From positions 682,001-746,000 of the forward strand of contig BRKX01000014.1 in assembly GCA_026008535.1 (NCBI GenBank): DNA of 64,000 nucleotides, given 5' to 3'. Source of the DNA: Perilla frutescens (lineage: Eukaryota > Streptophyta > Magnoliopsida > Lamiales > Lamiaceae). The translations under genes were made by a program, and so were the position numbers. Positions 1-12,124 of this stretch are shown piece by piece (position 1 is the first letter of the stretch; each line of letters opens with the position of its first letter). Below the pieces are notes generated by a model. It saw only the letters and a program-made list of their open reading frames with translations, searched no databases and was not told where the DNA came from.

Positions 1-1107
1 ATGTTAATTTTGAAAAAGTGAGCTATTTTTGAAAAAAAAAAACCCCAAAATGTGGTACCAGCGTAATTTCCCCAATATTTAATGCAATTTTCTTAAATGC
101 TAGAGAGAGAAAAAAACATTTCTTTGGTTTTGTTTAGAATTTAAAGCAATTTTCTTAAATGTTAGAGGGAAAAAAAGGTTTCTTTGGTTTTGTGAGGATA
201 GGTTAAGTATTAAGAAAATTACAAAATTAGCTTGAAAAGCTATATGCTTTCCTTTTTCAGTATTTAAAAATTACATAATAAATTTCTTGATTGTCAAAAG
301 TATTTTTTTTTTCAATTTCAATATGTATTAATTAGATTATTATTAATGGTTATTTGCTCAATATTTGTGTTATGTGCTAGTTATTTTATCATTTGTGGTT
401 GTTTTTAAATATTAAATTATGAATTTTATTGATTATAACTGAAAGTGCACAATTAAAAATTTTCAATTTAAGTTATTATTTCTGAATGTTGCATATTATC
501 AAATTAATATTTTGAAAATTTAAGAGTGCATGAATGTTAATCTATTTTAACAAAAGTTAAGAGAAATAAAACAAGAGGAAAAATGGAACGGTCATTAACT
601 CTGAAAAATAATAAGAATAAAAATTTAGCATATTAATAAAAATAATATTTTTCGCTAACACACGTCGAATTTAAATACAAACTGGTTGATAAGATAAGCA
701 CCACTCACTCTTTATATTGCAAGTAAATTCAAGAGTATAAAGCAACGGTTATTAAATCAGAAATTTCACCCCCTCATCCCAACTAAAATTTACTGAATCC
801 GTCACTGCAAGGTGACCCTTAACAACACGAACTTGGGGTCTAATTGAAATTTTGTTGAACATGGTTTGGCCATGGTAGACCATATGATTTTGGATGAATT
901 GAATTGTTTGCGAACTATTTGGATTTAAAAATGAACATATATCAAACATATATACATCATATGTGATTCGACCTCGTGAAGAGGATGTGGGATATATCTT
1001 ATAGATAATTATTATTATTTAACTAGATAAGTTTAGTTTATTTGTTGTTAATTAACTACTTAATTAAGGTCTTTGTTACTTTGATGGATTACGATAGATT
1101 AATACAT
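1..1107. other. AT-rich intergenic DNA, no gene seen
   Basis: No convincing reading frame, RNA gene or element end was seen. The only open frame longer than 60 codons (minus strand near 752-949) lacks any recognisable motif and lies in AT-rich DNA, so it was left out. Confidence 0.6.
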
Positions 1108-1353
1108 TATTTAATTGGGTTAAGGGCCAAATAGACCCTTGGACTTATTGGGGGAGAACAGATAGCCCCATGAACTATTTTTTATCTCGATTGAGTCTCT
1201 GAACTTTTATTGAAGGCTCAATCAAGCCCCTCCATCACATCCCTCACTAACGTCTGTTAGGGTTGATTCAAAACAAGTTTTGATTCTGCCCTTAAAAAAA
1301 TATTTTTTTTAAATTTCTCTCTCTCTCATATCTCTCTCTTCGTATGTATAAAA

Positions 1354-3494
1354 CTAGTATACCACCTGTGCGATGCACAAGGGATGTTATTAAAAAATAT
1401 ATTTATGTATAATAAAATTATATTCCATCATGAATTTCGCGTATAAATATATGAATTATATTGTTTGAATTATAAATTACTTATGTATTTTTCATCATTG
1501 GAAAAATCAGCCTTGCCGGCTCTAGCCGTATTAGAAATACCCAAGTTGATTGTAAAATCGAGAAGGTAGGGTCCTGACTGCTCAGTTGATCTCGACAACG
1601 ATTAATAGGCAAATTAGGCATGAACAATTTTTTTCAATTTTTAAAATATTTTTATTCAAAAAATGATTAAATAAAAATTTTGAGGTTTTCCACCCTTTTT
1701 ATACAATAACCTACATCCCAATGTTTCAATCTACAACCAATGTGGAATGTATAAAATTTATAAAAAGTTGCAGAACTAATTTGAGGTTTCGATTTAAGAT
1801 TACCCACTCTTTTATACAACTCATATCCCAATATTTCAATTTACAATCGATGTGAGATGTATGGTAAGTGAAAATTTAATATGTAAATAGGAATATGTAA
1901 TAATATATTATAAAAAAATGCTCAGGCGAAGACAATCTAAATGAAATTTTATATGTTATTATATGTGACTTTATGAACCCACTTGTGGAGAAACAAAACA
2001 TCACAGTCCCGATGATTGATATGTAACTTTAGAACTTCACAAATCTACACACACGCACACACACACAAATGAGGAATGATAGAAAAAAAATATTGAAAAA
2101 AAATCAAATGCATTATCTTTAAAGATTTTAACTCATTAAAAGAGTTTGGATATGGATGTTGAATTTTTTTAATATATTTAATTAACTAAAAAATTTAAAA
2201 TATTTTAAATTAATATATTAAAATATCTTATTATATTTGTTTAATATATTTAATTCAATTTTAATTCAAAAATATTTAATTCCTAAAAATTTAAAATGTA
2301 TCGTATTAAATTGATAAAATCAAATATTAAATATTATACTTGATCTCAATTTACAAAGATCATTATTAAACCTCATAATTCATAGTTTGTTCATATACAA
2401 TATTGTTTATTTGTTATTCAATGTTGGATAAATTTTGGTTTAAAATTAAAATATATAAGTTTTAACTATTTAAAATATCTTTAAAGTTGAAAACTTAAAT
2501 ATGATAACTTAAAAATCTTAAAATTATCTAACATTAAAATGATAAGACCAATTAATACATTTCGAGTTTTGACCATTCAAAATTTAAATATATTTAATTT
2601 AAAATTTTATATGTAGATCTTGATTTTTTAAAATATATTTAATCAATTAGCATTTCTAAATATGCTATTAAACTTTCTTTATACACCACTATTACATTTA
2701 ATTCAGAAATAAATAATTATTAATTTACATAAATATGATTTTTAATTTTAAAAATTACTTAAAAAGAAATAAAATAAAAATAAAAAATCTCCTCCTTATG
2801 TATTAAAAGTCATTTATATAAATTCTTATGCATTTTTCATGCATAACAATATTTGTAAGTTTTTTGACGTGTGATGATTTTTATTTAAAAAATTAAAACC
2901 ACAAGCTTTAACTATTTAATTTATATATAAAATTCATGACATAAATATATTTGACAATTAATTACCAAATTCTATTAATACATTTAATTCAAAATTTTAA
3001 GTAGATTTAATTTTAAATATTCGATTGTATATTTATTAATACATTTAATTTGAAATTTTAAATATATTTAATTGAAATTTTGATGTGGATCTGGGATGAT
3101 TTTAATATATTTAAGCAACTTAAAATTTTAAATTTTTTTAAATTAATATATTAGAACATTCACTCATAACACTTAAAAGAATAATAATTAATATAAATTT
3201 ATGATCCACGTAAAGAAAAAAATAGGTGTTTAAAAAATTCACATATAAATCAATAATTTAAAGGCCACCTAATTTTTTCATTGAATGAACAAAATAATTT
3301 TTGATAAAAATTAGTATTTTTGCTAAATAAAAAAAATAATTTATAATGTTGAAATTCTAGTATTGAAAGATTATATAATATAAAGATTAACTAATTAATA
3401 AATATTATACTTTTATTTATAGAAAGTGTATTTAGGCGGGAAAACTTATTATTACTATTTATAGTGACTATCTTACTTTTAGATATAATATAGA
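1354..3494 (-). mobile_element. Non-autonomous Helitron nested in the Pack-MULE
   Basis: Read on the minus strand, the element starts TCTATATTATATCTAAAAG at 3494, right after a host A. It ends CTAG at 1354, followed by a host T. Insertion between A and T, a TC start and a CTRR end are Helitron hallmarks. A short hairpin (TGTGC, loop GAT, GCACA at 1367-1379) lies about 10 bases inside the 3' end, as expected. The interior is very AT-rich with no Rep/helicase frame, so the element is non-autonomous. A related 5' end opens the Helitron at 60255. Confidence 0.75.
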
Positions 3495-3602
3495 TGAACA
3501 TCTTCATCACCTACCACAATCAGTGATTCTACCACTACCAATTGCTTCAATTTCTGAATTTTGAATTTCAAGTTTCCCATCTTCAATCGATCTGCAAAAT
3601 TC

Positions 3603-4006
3603 ATGGTGACCGACGATCTTAACGGAGCTATAAAGATCCGAGAAGTCTGGTTCGACAACCTCGAATCCGAATTATCCCTCATCTCCGATCTCATTGACCG
3701 CTACCCCTTCATCTCCATGGACACCGAGTTCCCCGGCGTGATCTTCAAGCCACCGCCGCACTCCGCCGCGCGCTGCCGCCACTCCCTCACCGACCACTAC
3801 CGCCTTCTCAAGTCCAACGTCGACGCCCTCAGCCTCATCCAGCTCGGCATCACCCTCTCTGACACCGACGACAACCTTCCCGGCCTCGGCGTCTGGCAGT
3901 TCAACTTCTCCGACTTCGATGTGGCGCTGGTTGGCGGGAGCTGATGATGGGCTCCGGCCTGGTCTGCAACGACACCGTCAGCTGGGTCACGTTCCACAAC
4001 GAGTAG
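3603..4006 (+). pseudogene. CAF1 (CCR4-NOT deadenylase) fragment captured by the Pack-MULE
   Basis: The open frame 3603-3944 encodes about 113 residues matching the N-terminus of plant CAF1, the DEDD-family poly(A) ribonuclease of the CCR4-NOT complex. It includes the block around SMDTEFPG, which carries the first two catalytic acids (D and E). After DFDVA the frame breaks. About 27 codons present in the family are missing, and homology resumes in another frame as ELMMGSGLVCNDTVSWVTFH, ending just before the third catalytic Asp. A stop and the element's inverted repeat follow. About 100 bp of presumed 5' leader was captured too (3495-3602). No active enzyme can be made. The frame might still be transcribed as a short chimeric RNA, but that is inference. 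Confidence 0.85.
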
Positions 4007-4265
4007 AAGAGAGAGAGAGAGATTAAAAAAATATTTTTTTAAGGGCAAAATCAAAACGACGTCGTTTTAACGACGTCATTATGATTAAAACGACGTCGTT
4101 TTGAATCAATCCAAATGGACGTTAGTGAGGGGTGTGACGGAGAGGCTTGATTGAGCCCTCAATAAAAGTTCAGGGGTTCAATCGAGATAAAAAATAGTTC
4201 ATGGGGCTATCTGTTCTCTCCTAATAAGTCCAGGGACCTATTTGGCCCTTAACCCTTTTTTAATT

Positions 4266-5104
4266 ATATCTTATACATGGCAAAACTTTAATAATGTAAA
4301 TTATTATTTAATATTCATGATTCATAACTTAAATAAAAATTCAAACACATTAAAAATATAAATAATGGTATTGAATCACATTTCACAATTAGTATAAATA
4401 AGTAATCAATTTTAATTTTATCCACTAACTTAAATTTAAATTTCCGAAAAGCTAAGAATATTTATTTTAAAATTTAAATTTAGATTAGTTATTAATTTAG
4501 ATACTATGAAATGCACACTAACTAAAAATCCAAATTTAAACTAATAATTTAAATCCCTAATTCAATCCTTTTTTTAATATCGTGTTAAGCATTAAATTAA
4601 ATACGATTTTGCTAATAAATCAACGAAAGAGATTAAATAGATTAGTTAAAAATATTTAAAAAGAGAGAATATCATTCAATTTATTATATGGGACCTACCA
4701 ACAACCAAACTACTCTCTCTCCTCTTTTCTTCTATTTCTCTCCGTTCCTCCCCTTCTTCACTTTCTTTCCATCTCTACAAAGTACTAAAAAATACCACGG
4801 TAGCGGCTGCGGGTTACCCTCGACATCCAAAAAAAAAAAAAGTAATAAAAAATAAATAAAAAGAAATTGTATCTCCTTGTTCCAATGTTGATCCGTTACT
4901 AACGTTGAGTGCTTATATATGAGATATGTATCCGATCTAAAGAAATGATATATGATTTATCCATTCTCATATTATTATAAATTTTTAAAGTGAACAAACC
5001 ATAATAGTCTAAAAAGATAGATATGTTTTATGGTGATTGATTACTAGTAGAATTAGTAAAGATTATTCTCTTAATTAACTTGATTCTAAACTCTATTTGC
5101 TCTG
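4266..5104. other. AT-rich intergenic DNA, no gene seen
   Basis: No supported coding frame or RNA gene. There is a pyrimidine-rich stretch near 4705-4790 of unknown meaning. Confidence 0.5.
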
Positions 5105-5108
5105 TTAC

Positions 5109-5963
5109 GGGTGTATTCAATTGAGATTCTGTAGAATTTTATTGGACTTTTAAAATACGGGTGTATTCAATCCAGACTTTTAAAAGTCTTTAAAAATCGA
5201 GAGGTATTTAACATAGATTTTAAAATGTCTATAAAAATCCAACTGTATTCAAAACTCTGGATTCTATTGAATTTCACCTCAAAATCACGTAAAAAATACA
5301 AATGATGAAATCCGACCTTTGGGCACGAGATTTTGATGGATTCTTAAAACCCAGCGCGCGTTGTACTCTAGCGGCCGCTGAATTAGGACACTCCGGCGAT
5401 TGCTGGCTTCCAGCGGTTGTTGGGAGTAAGTCGGTTAATTTTCCAGCAACCGCTGAGGTCCAGCGGTCGCTGGGCTTAAATTGGACGTATCCATATATAG
5501 CCCCATTCACGTATTTTTTATCATTCTTCTTCAATTATTTTTCAATTTGCTCTGAGGAGAAAAATTAATTGCTCAACTATGGTGGCAGCGGCGACTGGGA
5601 GACAGTGGTGGGCGCGGTGGAGAGATTAGAGGGGAGGAGAGGTGCGACTATGTTTTGAGAGAGAGGGCGCGATTATGTTATGAATTAGGGCTCGCTGGGG
5701 AATAAATGCCTAATTCCCAGCGGTCGCTGGTTTTAATTTAGCCCCCGGTTGGCTTCCAGAGGCCGCTTGGATACATATTCAGCGCTCGTTGTGTCCCATC
5801 GATCGTTGTGAAGAAGGATTTCAAATGCATTAAAATCATCTGAAATCCGTCCGAAATCCATACTCAAGTCAAGAAGACTCTATGTGGAGTCTATGGATTT
5901 AATAAATCCATAAACTTTTTAAAGTCTTTAAAGTCTAATAAAATCCCAATTAAATACACCCCC
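5109..5963. mobile_element. Non-autonomous DNA transposon with CAGCGGTCGCTG-type palindromes
   Basis: The ends are inverted repeats (left GGGTGTATTCAATTGAGATT, right complement GGGTGTATTTAATTGGGATT). TTA lies just outside each end, which would suit a PIF/Harbinger-type 3-bp target duplication. The interior carries several imperfect palindromes of the form CAGCGGYCGCTGG (about 5370-5385, 5408-5427, 5442-5475, 5726-5738 and nearby). The open frames across it (5302-5568 plus, 5274-5534 minus) have no family features and look incidental. A second, truncated copy lies at about 52466-52789 in the opposite orientation. Superfamily assignment is tentative. Confidence 0.6.
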
Positions 5964-6097
5964 TTAGTCTCTCTCCAATTAATCTATTTCTCTTTGACAA
6001 CTTTTGTATTTGCTTCGGCTTTCTCCTATCAAATATGTCCCATCTTTAAAATTAAATAAGTGGAATTAAATAAGTTTCCACTTGCTCCTAGTATGGA

Positions 6098-6705
6098 TTC
6101 GTTCTTCTATTTTATATTTGGTGTTCCGATTCTTATTCTATCATTGAATTTATAAATTTAATAATATATATTATAAAAAAAGAAATTATAACACATTGAC
6201 CTAACTAGTCACATTTATCAACAAAAGATTGAAATTTAAAAAATTATAAATCATACATATAAAATAATTAATCATAATAATCATTTCTTTAAAAATTAAA
6301 TACTACTCCTTCCGTTTCTAAATAAGTGTCGTTCTAGGATTTTAATTTTGTTTCAAAAAAAGTACCATTCTACAAACTCGAGACAGAAAATTCACATTTT
6401 TCATTTAATGTTTTCAGACATCTATATTTAAAACATTTAATGTATTCACACAAGGGTGTATTAGATAACTCAATTAATTCATTAATATGTGTGCATTCAT
6501 CCAAAATGACACTTAATTTGAAATGAAGGGAGTAAAAATAAATATAAAATCCTAATTAGGAAGAATCAATCATAATTAATAAGTGTAAAAATTAAACTAA
6601 ATCACAATAAATTAAAATTTAAAGAAAAACATGATTTTTTTTTTCAAAAGTTCAATCATGGAACACGAGTTGAAACATCAAATATGGAATAGAGGATTAC
6701 ATCCG
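6098..6705. mobile_element. AT-rich MITE copy interrupted by a Stowaway MITE
   Basis: The ends are inverted: a left end resembling CTATTCCAAATTTGGTGTTTC and a right end GTTGAAACATCAAATATGG then AATAGAGGAT. The interior is strongly similar to copies at 6721-7095, 9295-9510, 17737-18112 and 23878-24252. A Stowaway element (6306-6532) splits this copy at a TA. Confidence 0.6.
6306..6532. mobile_element. Stowaway-type MITE (Tc1/mariner)
   Basis: The left end reads CTCCTTCCGTTTCTAAATAAG and the right end is its inverse, GAAATGAAGGGAG. TA lies at both borders (6304-6305 and 6533-6534). The length (227 bp), the CTCCCTCCGT-like ends and the TA duplication are typical of Stowaway MITEs. Confidence 0.8.
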
Positions 6706-6720
6706 CTCTGGTGGGGGATG

Positions 6721-7095
6721 AGATCCTCTATTCCAAATTTGGTGTTTCAACCCGTATTCCACAATCTAATTTATAAGTTTAATAATAGATATTACAAAAA
6801 TAAAAATTAATTATAACATAATCAATCTAGTCACATTTATCAACAAAAGATTGAAATTTTAAAAATTATAAATCATATTTTTAAAATAATCAACCATAAT
6901 AATCATTTTTTTTAAAATTAAATACTAAAAAATAAGTATAAATCATAATTGAATGGGGTAAATCCTAAAAATAATCATAAAATTAAACTAAAACATAATA
7001 AATTAAAATTAACAAAAAAAAATGAAAGAAAAAAATTTATAAATTTGATCAAGGAATTGGAACACAAGGTAGAACATCAAATTTGTTCTGGTTGT
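6721..7095. mobile_element. AT-rich MITE, family copy 2
   Basis: Begins near ATCCTCTATTCCAAATTTGG and shares its interior almost line for line with the copy at 6098-6705. The right end is degraded (AGAACATCAAATTTGTTC). No coding content. Confidence 0.5.
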
Positions 7096-7099
7096 AATT

Positions 7100-7960
7100 A
7101 TAAGTGATGTGCATTTATGAGTCGTATCAATATGTTACCTTAATGAAAGCAATAACAATTATAGAAGAAAATTAAGAAACGCACTACTTTAGAAATTGTA
7201 TATACATAAAACACATGAGTCAATAAATGCCAACTAACTACTTTCTCCCGTCAAGCAATTAAATTTAATTATTTGAGCGCAGATCAAGAACTCTGTCATT
7301 TCTGTGAAACAACTGTTTGTTGGTCATGCGGTTTTATCTTCTTTTGATATGAGTTTAGTTAAAGTGTCCAATCACACAAATTAATGTAGCTAGGCACTAT
7401 AGATATATATGAAAACCTAGCTCCTAAAATGTCATTTAATATGCATGCATTCTAAACAAAACCTTCTAAATATATATAAGAAACACAAATCTTCAACACA
7501 ACTAATTAACCCGACTTAAAAAAGTGTTTGGTAGAATTCAAATTCATATAGTTGTAATGATCACAAGTTCGTCAAATCCACAACTAGATCATGTGTGCAG
7601 TATTATACATACATGTATATATATATGTGTGTGTGTGTATATATGCATGATTGTGATCATTCATGAGATGGAGAAGAAGAAAAGAATGATAGAGTGTGAT
7701 GAGAATGATATGATGGTAATTTTCTGAGTTGGGAATGGTGATTGATCGAGGAGACAGTTAAAAGCATAGGTGCAGGTAAAAAAAAAGTTTGCATTGAACA
7801 AGTAACAATAATTAGGGTTTCACCAACTCGCCCAACTTCTCCACGAGAAATCCGGCTACTCATCATGTGCTTTTTTTCCTTACATGCATCTTTTCCCCTT
7901 TTTTTTATTCTTAAATTTTGTGTCAAATTCTTTGTTTTAATCATTCAATTTCGACTATCT
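7100..7960. other. Intergenic DNA with GT/TA microsatellite, no supported gene
   Basis: Contains a short TATATGTGTGTGTG repeat (about 7616-7645). Overlapping frames of 67-95 codons on both strands (7524-7993) show no domain, no compositional change and no consistent splice model, so no gene is called. Confidence 0.5.
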
Positions 7961-7965
7961 AAAAT

Positions 7966-8240
7966 TCTGAAAATTTCATTTTTGGTCTCATAGAACACGT
8001 TATTTTTCAGTTTTAGTCTTATCGATATCTATTTTAGTCCCAAAAGTGGCGCACATGTGACTCTCTCCGTCATTTCGATTAACATGCGTTAAATATTGAG
8101 CGACCAAAACTGATACTGTTAAACCTATGGAATTAAAAGTGAGCGATTTTTTTTTTGAAAAATGAACAAAATCAACATTAATGAGACCAAAAGGAGAGTG
8201 GCGTGTCTCTATGAGACCAAAAGTGAAATTTTATCGTATA
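7966..8240. mobile_element. Possible MITE with TTTGGTCTCAT inverted ends
   Basis: The left end AAATTTCATTTTTGGTCTCAT is matched in reverse complement at the right end (8197-8240, AAATTTCACTTTTGGTCTCAT). The inner parts diverge. No target duplication could be fixed. Confidence 0.45.
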
Positions 8241-11227
8241 TAGTTTAGTAGTGATTTTAGAATAGGCGACTCCACCTAATATGTATTTTTCACATACCAT
8301 CATAAAGAAAATATATAATTTAACCTTGCCAATTCTTAATCACATTATGCATTAGCTATGGGATAAATTCTATAATAATATAATACCATATGATAGAATG
8401 AACACATATATACTATAGATAAGTTTAGTTAAATTTCTCCAAAAAAATATAGCTATAATCATTTCATAAGTTTCCATTAGAAATTAATTAGTTTTCAAGT
8501 ATACTCAATTTTTCTTTAGCTTTAAATTTAGCCGATCTAGAGTTAATTTCTTGATTTGAGAAACCAACTAAAATTGTTTTTATTTTTTATTATGAGCTAA
8601 AAATATTTATTGAAACACGCTAAATATTTCTTTTCTAAAGTAGGTTAATTCAAGATCTAAGTATGATTTGACAACTTAAGATATCAAACTTTAAAGAAGA
8701 AATATACACTGACCAAATTATATTCTGTAGAAAAAAGGTACATAATTTGACTACCCTACACTGTTTGTGATGTTGTATGATGTTGGATATTTATTTATCA
8801 AATTGCATTTGTGTAAGAGCAAAAATAAGTTGACAACCAATTCACAAGCTTTTACAGAATTGAAAAAACAGATGAAGAATAGATATATGATGCTACTAGA
8901 GAAGTAGGCTTTAATTGATGTGGGGTCGATATTTTATATATATTAAAATTATAAATGATGCATGTATACATATCAACCGATATATCGAACTAATTAATTT
9001 GATTCGAGTATAAATATTTTAAAATTCGAGTTTTTACTTGTAGTAATTGAGTTTAACAAACCGTCAAAGACTCAAAGCTAATTAAATATACCCTTTTAAA
9101 AAAATTGGTATACCCAAAAACTTTTTTTTTTTTTGTGAAGAACTTCAACAAGAAAATAAATTTAAGGGTTCGTATATATGGCTTAATTTGACAATCCAAA
9201 TTGAAAACTCGAGCAAAGTAAACCTTTAATTAAACACTATAACCTTGGGAAATATTCAATGTGAATCCATTCCCGATAAATTTTAAAATGAAACCGCCAA
9301 TCATATTTTAAAAATAATAAATCATAATCATCATTTCTTTGAAAATTAAATATTAAAAAATAATTATAAATCCTAAAAAATTATAAATTTAAACTAAAAC
9401 ATAATAAATTAAAATTGACGAAAAAATGAAAGAAATTATAAATTTGATCGTGGAACATGAGTTGGAACACTAATTAAATTTGGAATAGAGGGTCTCATTT
9501 GTTCAAATTGGTAGAGTTAGTAAAAGTTTCAATAACTAAAGATTAACTATGCGGCGTGGGATTTGCAGAAAAATAGTGAAATTTCATATTACTCCTTGTG
9601 TTTTTTCAAAAAAAAAAAAAAAAAAACATTGGGTTTAATAAATAGTCTAAAAATCCTATCTCTTATGAATAATCCATAAAAAAACCATTTTGAAGAAAGT
9701 GAATAATATATAGTTTCTAAGAAAGATAGTATGATTTTTTTTTTTACAATTTTTGTTATAGATAAATATATTTTATATCATTTGAAAATTATACTAGTAC
9801 TTTTTAGCTATTTTGATATTTCCTAATTTTCGTATTTTTTACATATAACTATATTTTATATTATTTAAAAATTATAATATTTTGTTAAACTACTATTTTA
9901 AAAAAATTATTATATTTAAAAATAATACAAAAATTGTAAAAATAAGAATCATACACTCCTTTTCAGCAAGTGCAATCCATTATCTCCAAAATGGTCTTTT
10001 TTGATGATTTATACATAACAAATGGGAGTTTTAAACTATTTATTTAACATGAAGGGGTTTTTTTTCTTTCGGGAACACACAGAGGAATAATATGAAGTTT
10101 GTCTCAAAAAAATTCAAAGTTGCTAATGTAACACGATCTTTTTTTAGCCCTGCGGGCAATACCAAAAGAGTTGGCATATAATTTTTCAAATTTAACTTAT
10201 TACTATTGCCTTTTCTGTATATACAGTTTCTTTAGAGTATTGTAGAAAGTTGAAAAGGAAAAATATTAAAGTTTGTTCTACGCTGTAAATATAGTAAGAA
10301 AATTGGATTTATGTACATAAAATTCAATTTTGTAGAAGTGTAAGAATATGCAGCATAGTGGCTATAAATGCACATGAACAAACTCTAGGCTAGATGTAAA
10401 AAAAGGGTGAAAATTGTTGGTGATGAAAACTTAGGGATGTACAATATTGGAGTTGAATTTATTTGTGTGTGTTTGTATATATAACTACTATTTATAACCA
10501 CTCCATACAAAAGAGGAAAAAGAAAACCATCTTATTACAATTTTGAATGTGATCTATGGAGTATGACTTATAGTAATTAATGCTAGTCAATAAATGAAAA
10601 TATTTGTATTTAATGAGAGTCATCGACCATATTGGTGTAGGGGTAACATACTAACATGCATCGGACCCAAATTTCAACCTTTGATGTACAATTGACACAT
10701 GGGATTGTTGGAAAAACTAAACAATAAGAAAATTAAATTTGATCCAACCAAATAAATTTTATACTTGTTAAGAAGCGACAACTTTCGATAAATATATATA
10801 TATATATATATAAAATAAAGGAGGAAAAATCATTTAACAAGAAATAGTTGAAAAGCTCCCAAAAGATTGAAAAAGAAAAAGTAAAAGACAAAGATGAAAT
10901 CCATTTAAAACATTTCTACATGATTCGGAAAAGCCCTTTAAAAAGAAGTGCTATTAAGGTAGATGACTTTCCTCTCTAACGAGAAAGCAATTAATTATTA
11001 AGTGAGGATATGAATCATATGATCGATGTTGGGAAATAGGTTCTCTCTAAAGTAAATAGTATTTTTTTTTTTCATTTTGTAATTTAAATTCTACATTTTG
11101 AAGGATCGGATCAATCAAATCTATCATTAAAAACCGAAGTGAACCGATTCAAATTTAACAATTTTTTTTAGGTGAGAGAAGGAAAATATAAATTTAACAA
11201 TAAACTTTGCAGTTTAAAAGAAAACAG
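8241..11227. other. Long AT-rich intergenic stretch
   Basis: No supported gene. It contains one truncated copy of the AT-rich MITE family (about 9295-9510, with the right end AATTTGGAATAGAGGGTCTC), a poly-A run near 9609-9626 and a TA microsatellite at about 10794-10812. Confidence 0.55.
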
Positions 11228-11562
11228 GGTTAATTACGAGTAAATACATATACTTTGACACAATTTACAATTTAGACAGGAATTTTGAAATGGTTACAAT
11301 TAAAATACAAATTTGTATTGTTTTTTTGCAAACTAGACATAATTTATAATAATACGAAAATTTAAATTATTATTATGCTATATATCTATATAATTTTACA
11401 ATATTTATGTTATATATCGGGTTTTCGTTCTTTGAAATTTTTTGGGATGTCTGTTTTATAAAACAAATTACAAGAACTGCGTTTTAATTATAACGTTTCA
11501 AAGTTAATATCTAAATTATAAATTATATTAAAGTTAATATGTTTAATCGTGAAGCTCAATAT
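11228..11562. mobile_element. Degraded MULE-type MITE
   Basis: The left arm (from GGGTTAATTACGAGTAAAT) and the right arm (about 11475-11560) are imperfect inverted copies. Both share the order ACTTTGACACAATTTACAAT, then a GAAATGGTTACAATTAAAA-like block. It resembles the MITE at 15129-15500, which has the same GGGTTAATT start. Confidence 0.5.
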
Positions 11563-11698
11563 TGAATGGAGCACTTATTTTTAATTTTTCGATTTTGATT
11601 TGATTTTGCTAAAAAATAATCATATGGAGACAAAATTAAGGAAAATTATCAATCTACTCTCAAAAGTTGATCCGAAGAAATGTAGGCACTAAAATTCC

Positions 11699-11701
<3 letters not shown>

Positions 11702-11746
<45 letters not shown>
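11702..11746. repeat. (GA)n microsatellite
   Basis: An uninterrupted run of about 22 GA units. Confidence 0.95.
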
Positions 11747-11747
<1 letters not shown>

Positions 11748-12124
11748 AATATGTTTGAAGAGACAGCATGAATCCTAGGGATCTAAAGACAGAGAAGAAG
11801 CAATTTGGTCATCGTCAATTAGTCCTACTTTGGATTCAGAGGATGTCCTAATTCCTAAGGGGCCCCCTCTCTTTTTTTCTTTGGGATTCATTAATTTTTT
11901 CATTGGGATTTTACCCCACCTGCCCCTCCTTTCTTTTATAACAAACACTAACACTACTCATATCCTTTCCTTTTAATCTTCTCTAGCCTTTTTATTTTTT
12001 ATTTTTACCGTAAATTCGATGCTATCTTTGAAGTAATATTTTTACTTTCAATTATCGGGATATATATATGTATATATATGTAGGTTAAATGTATTAGAGT
12101 ATGGTGATTGACGGGTATAGACAA

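Larger units (their letters stand above)
1117..4255. mobile_element. Pack-MULE-like element with ~230-bp terminal inverted repeats
   Basis: The left end (1117 to about 1345) and the reverse complement of the right end (about 4010-4255) match over more than 200 bp, both starting GGGTTAAGGGCCAAATAG. Long inverted repeats and a 9-10 bp flanking duplication are typical of Mutator-like elements. The flanks TTATTTAATT (1107-1116) and TTTTTTAATT (4256-4265) match at 9 of 10 bases. No transposase is present. The interior holds a captured CAF1 gene fragment with part of its 5' leader, which makes this a Pack-MULE. A Helitron (1354-3494) was later inserted just inside the left repeat. The GC-rich captured piece contrasts sharply with the AT-rich surroundings. 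Confidence 0.85.

Noticed and set aside
5274..5568. Overlapping ORFs on both strands in the element at 5109-5963
   Set aside because: They cover the palindromic repeats of a non-autonomous transposon and lack any protein features.
7524..7993. Three overlapping ORFs as a possible small gene
   Set aside because: No domain, no consistent start or splice sites, and low-complexity sequence; left as intergenic.
11702..11746. Long GA run as a possible functional GAGA promoter element
   Set aside because: It is more than 1.4 kb from the next gene and behaves like a simple microsatellite.
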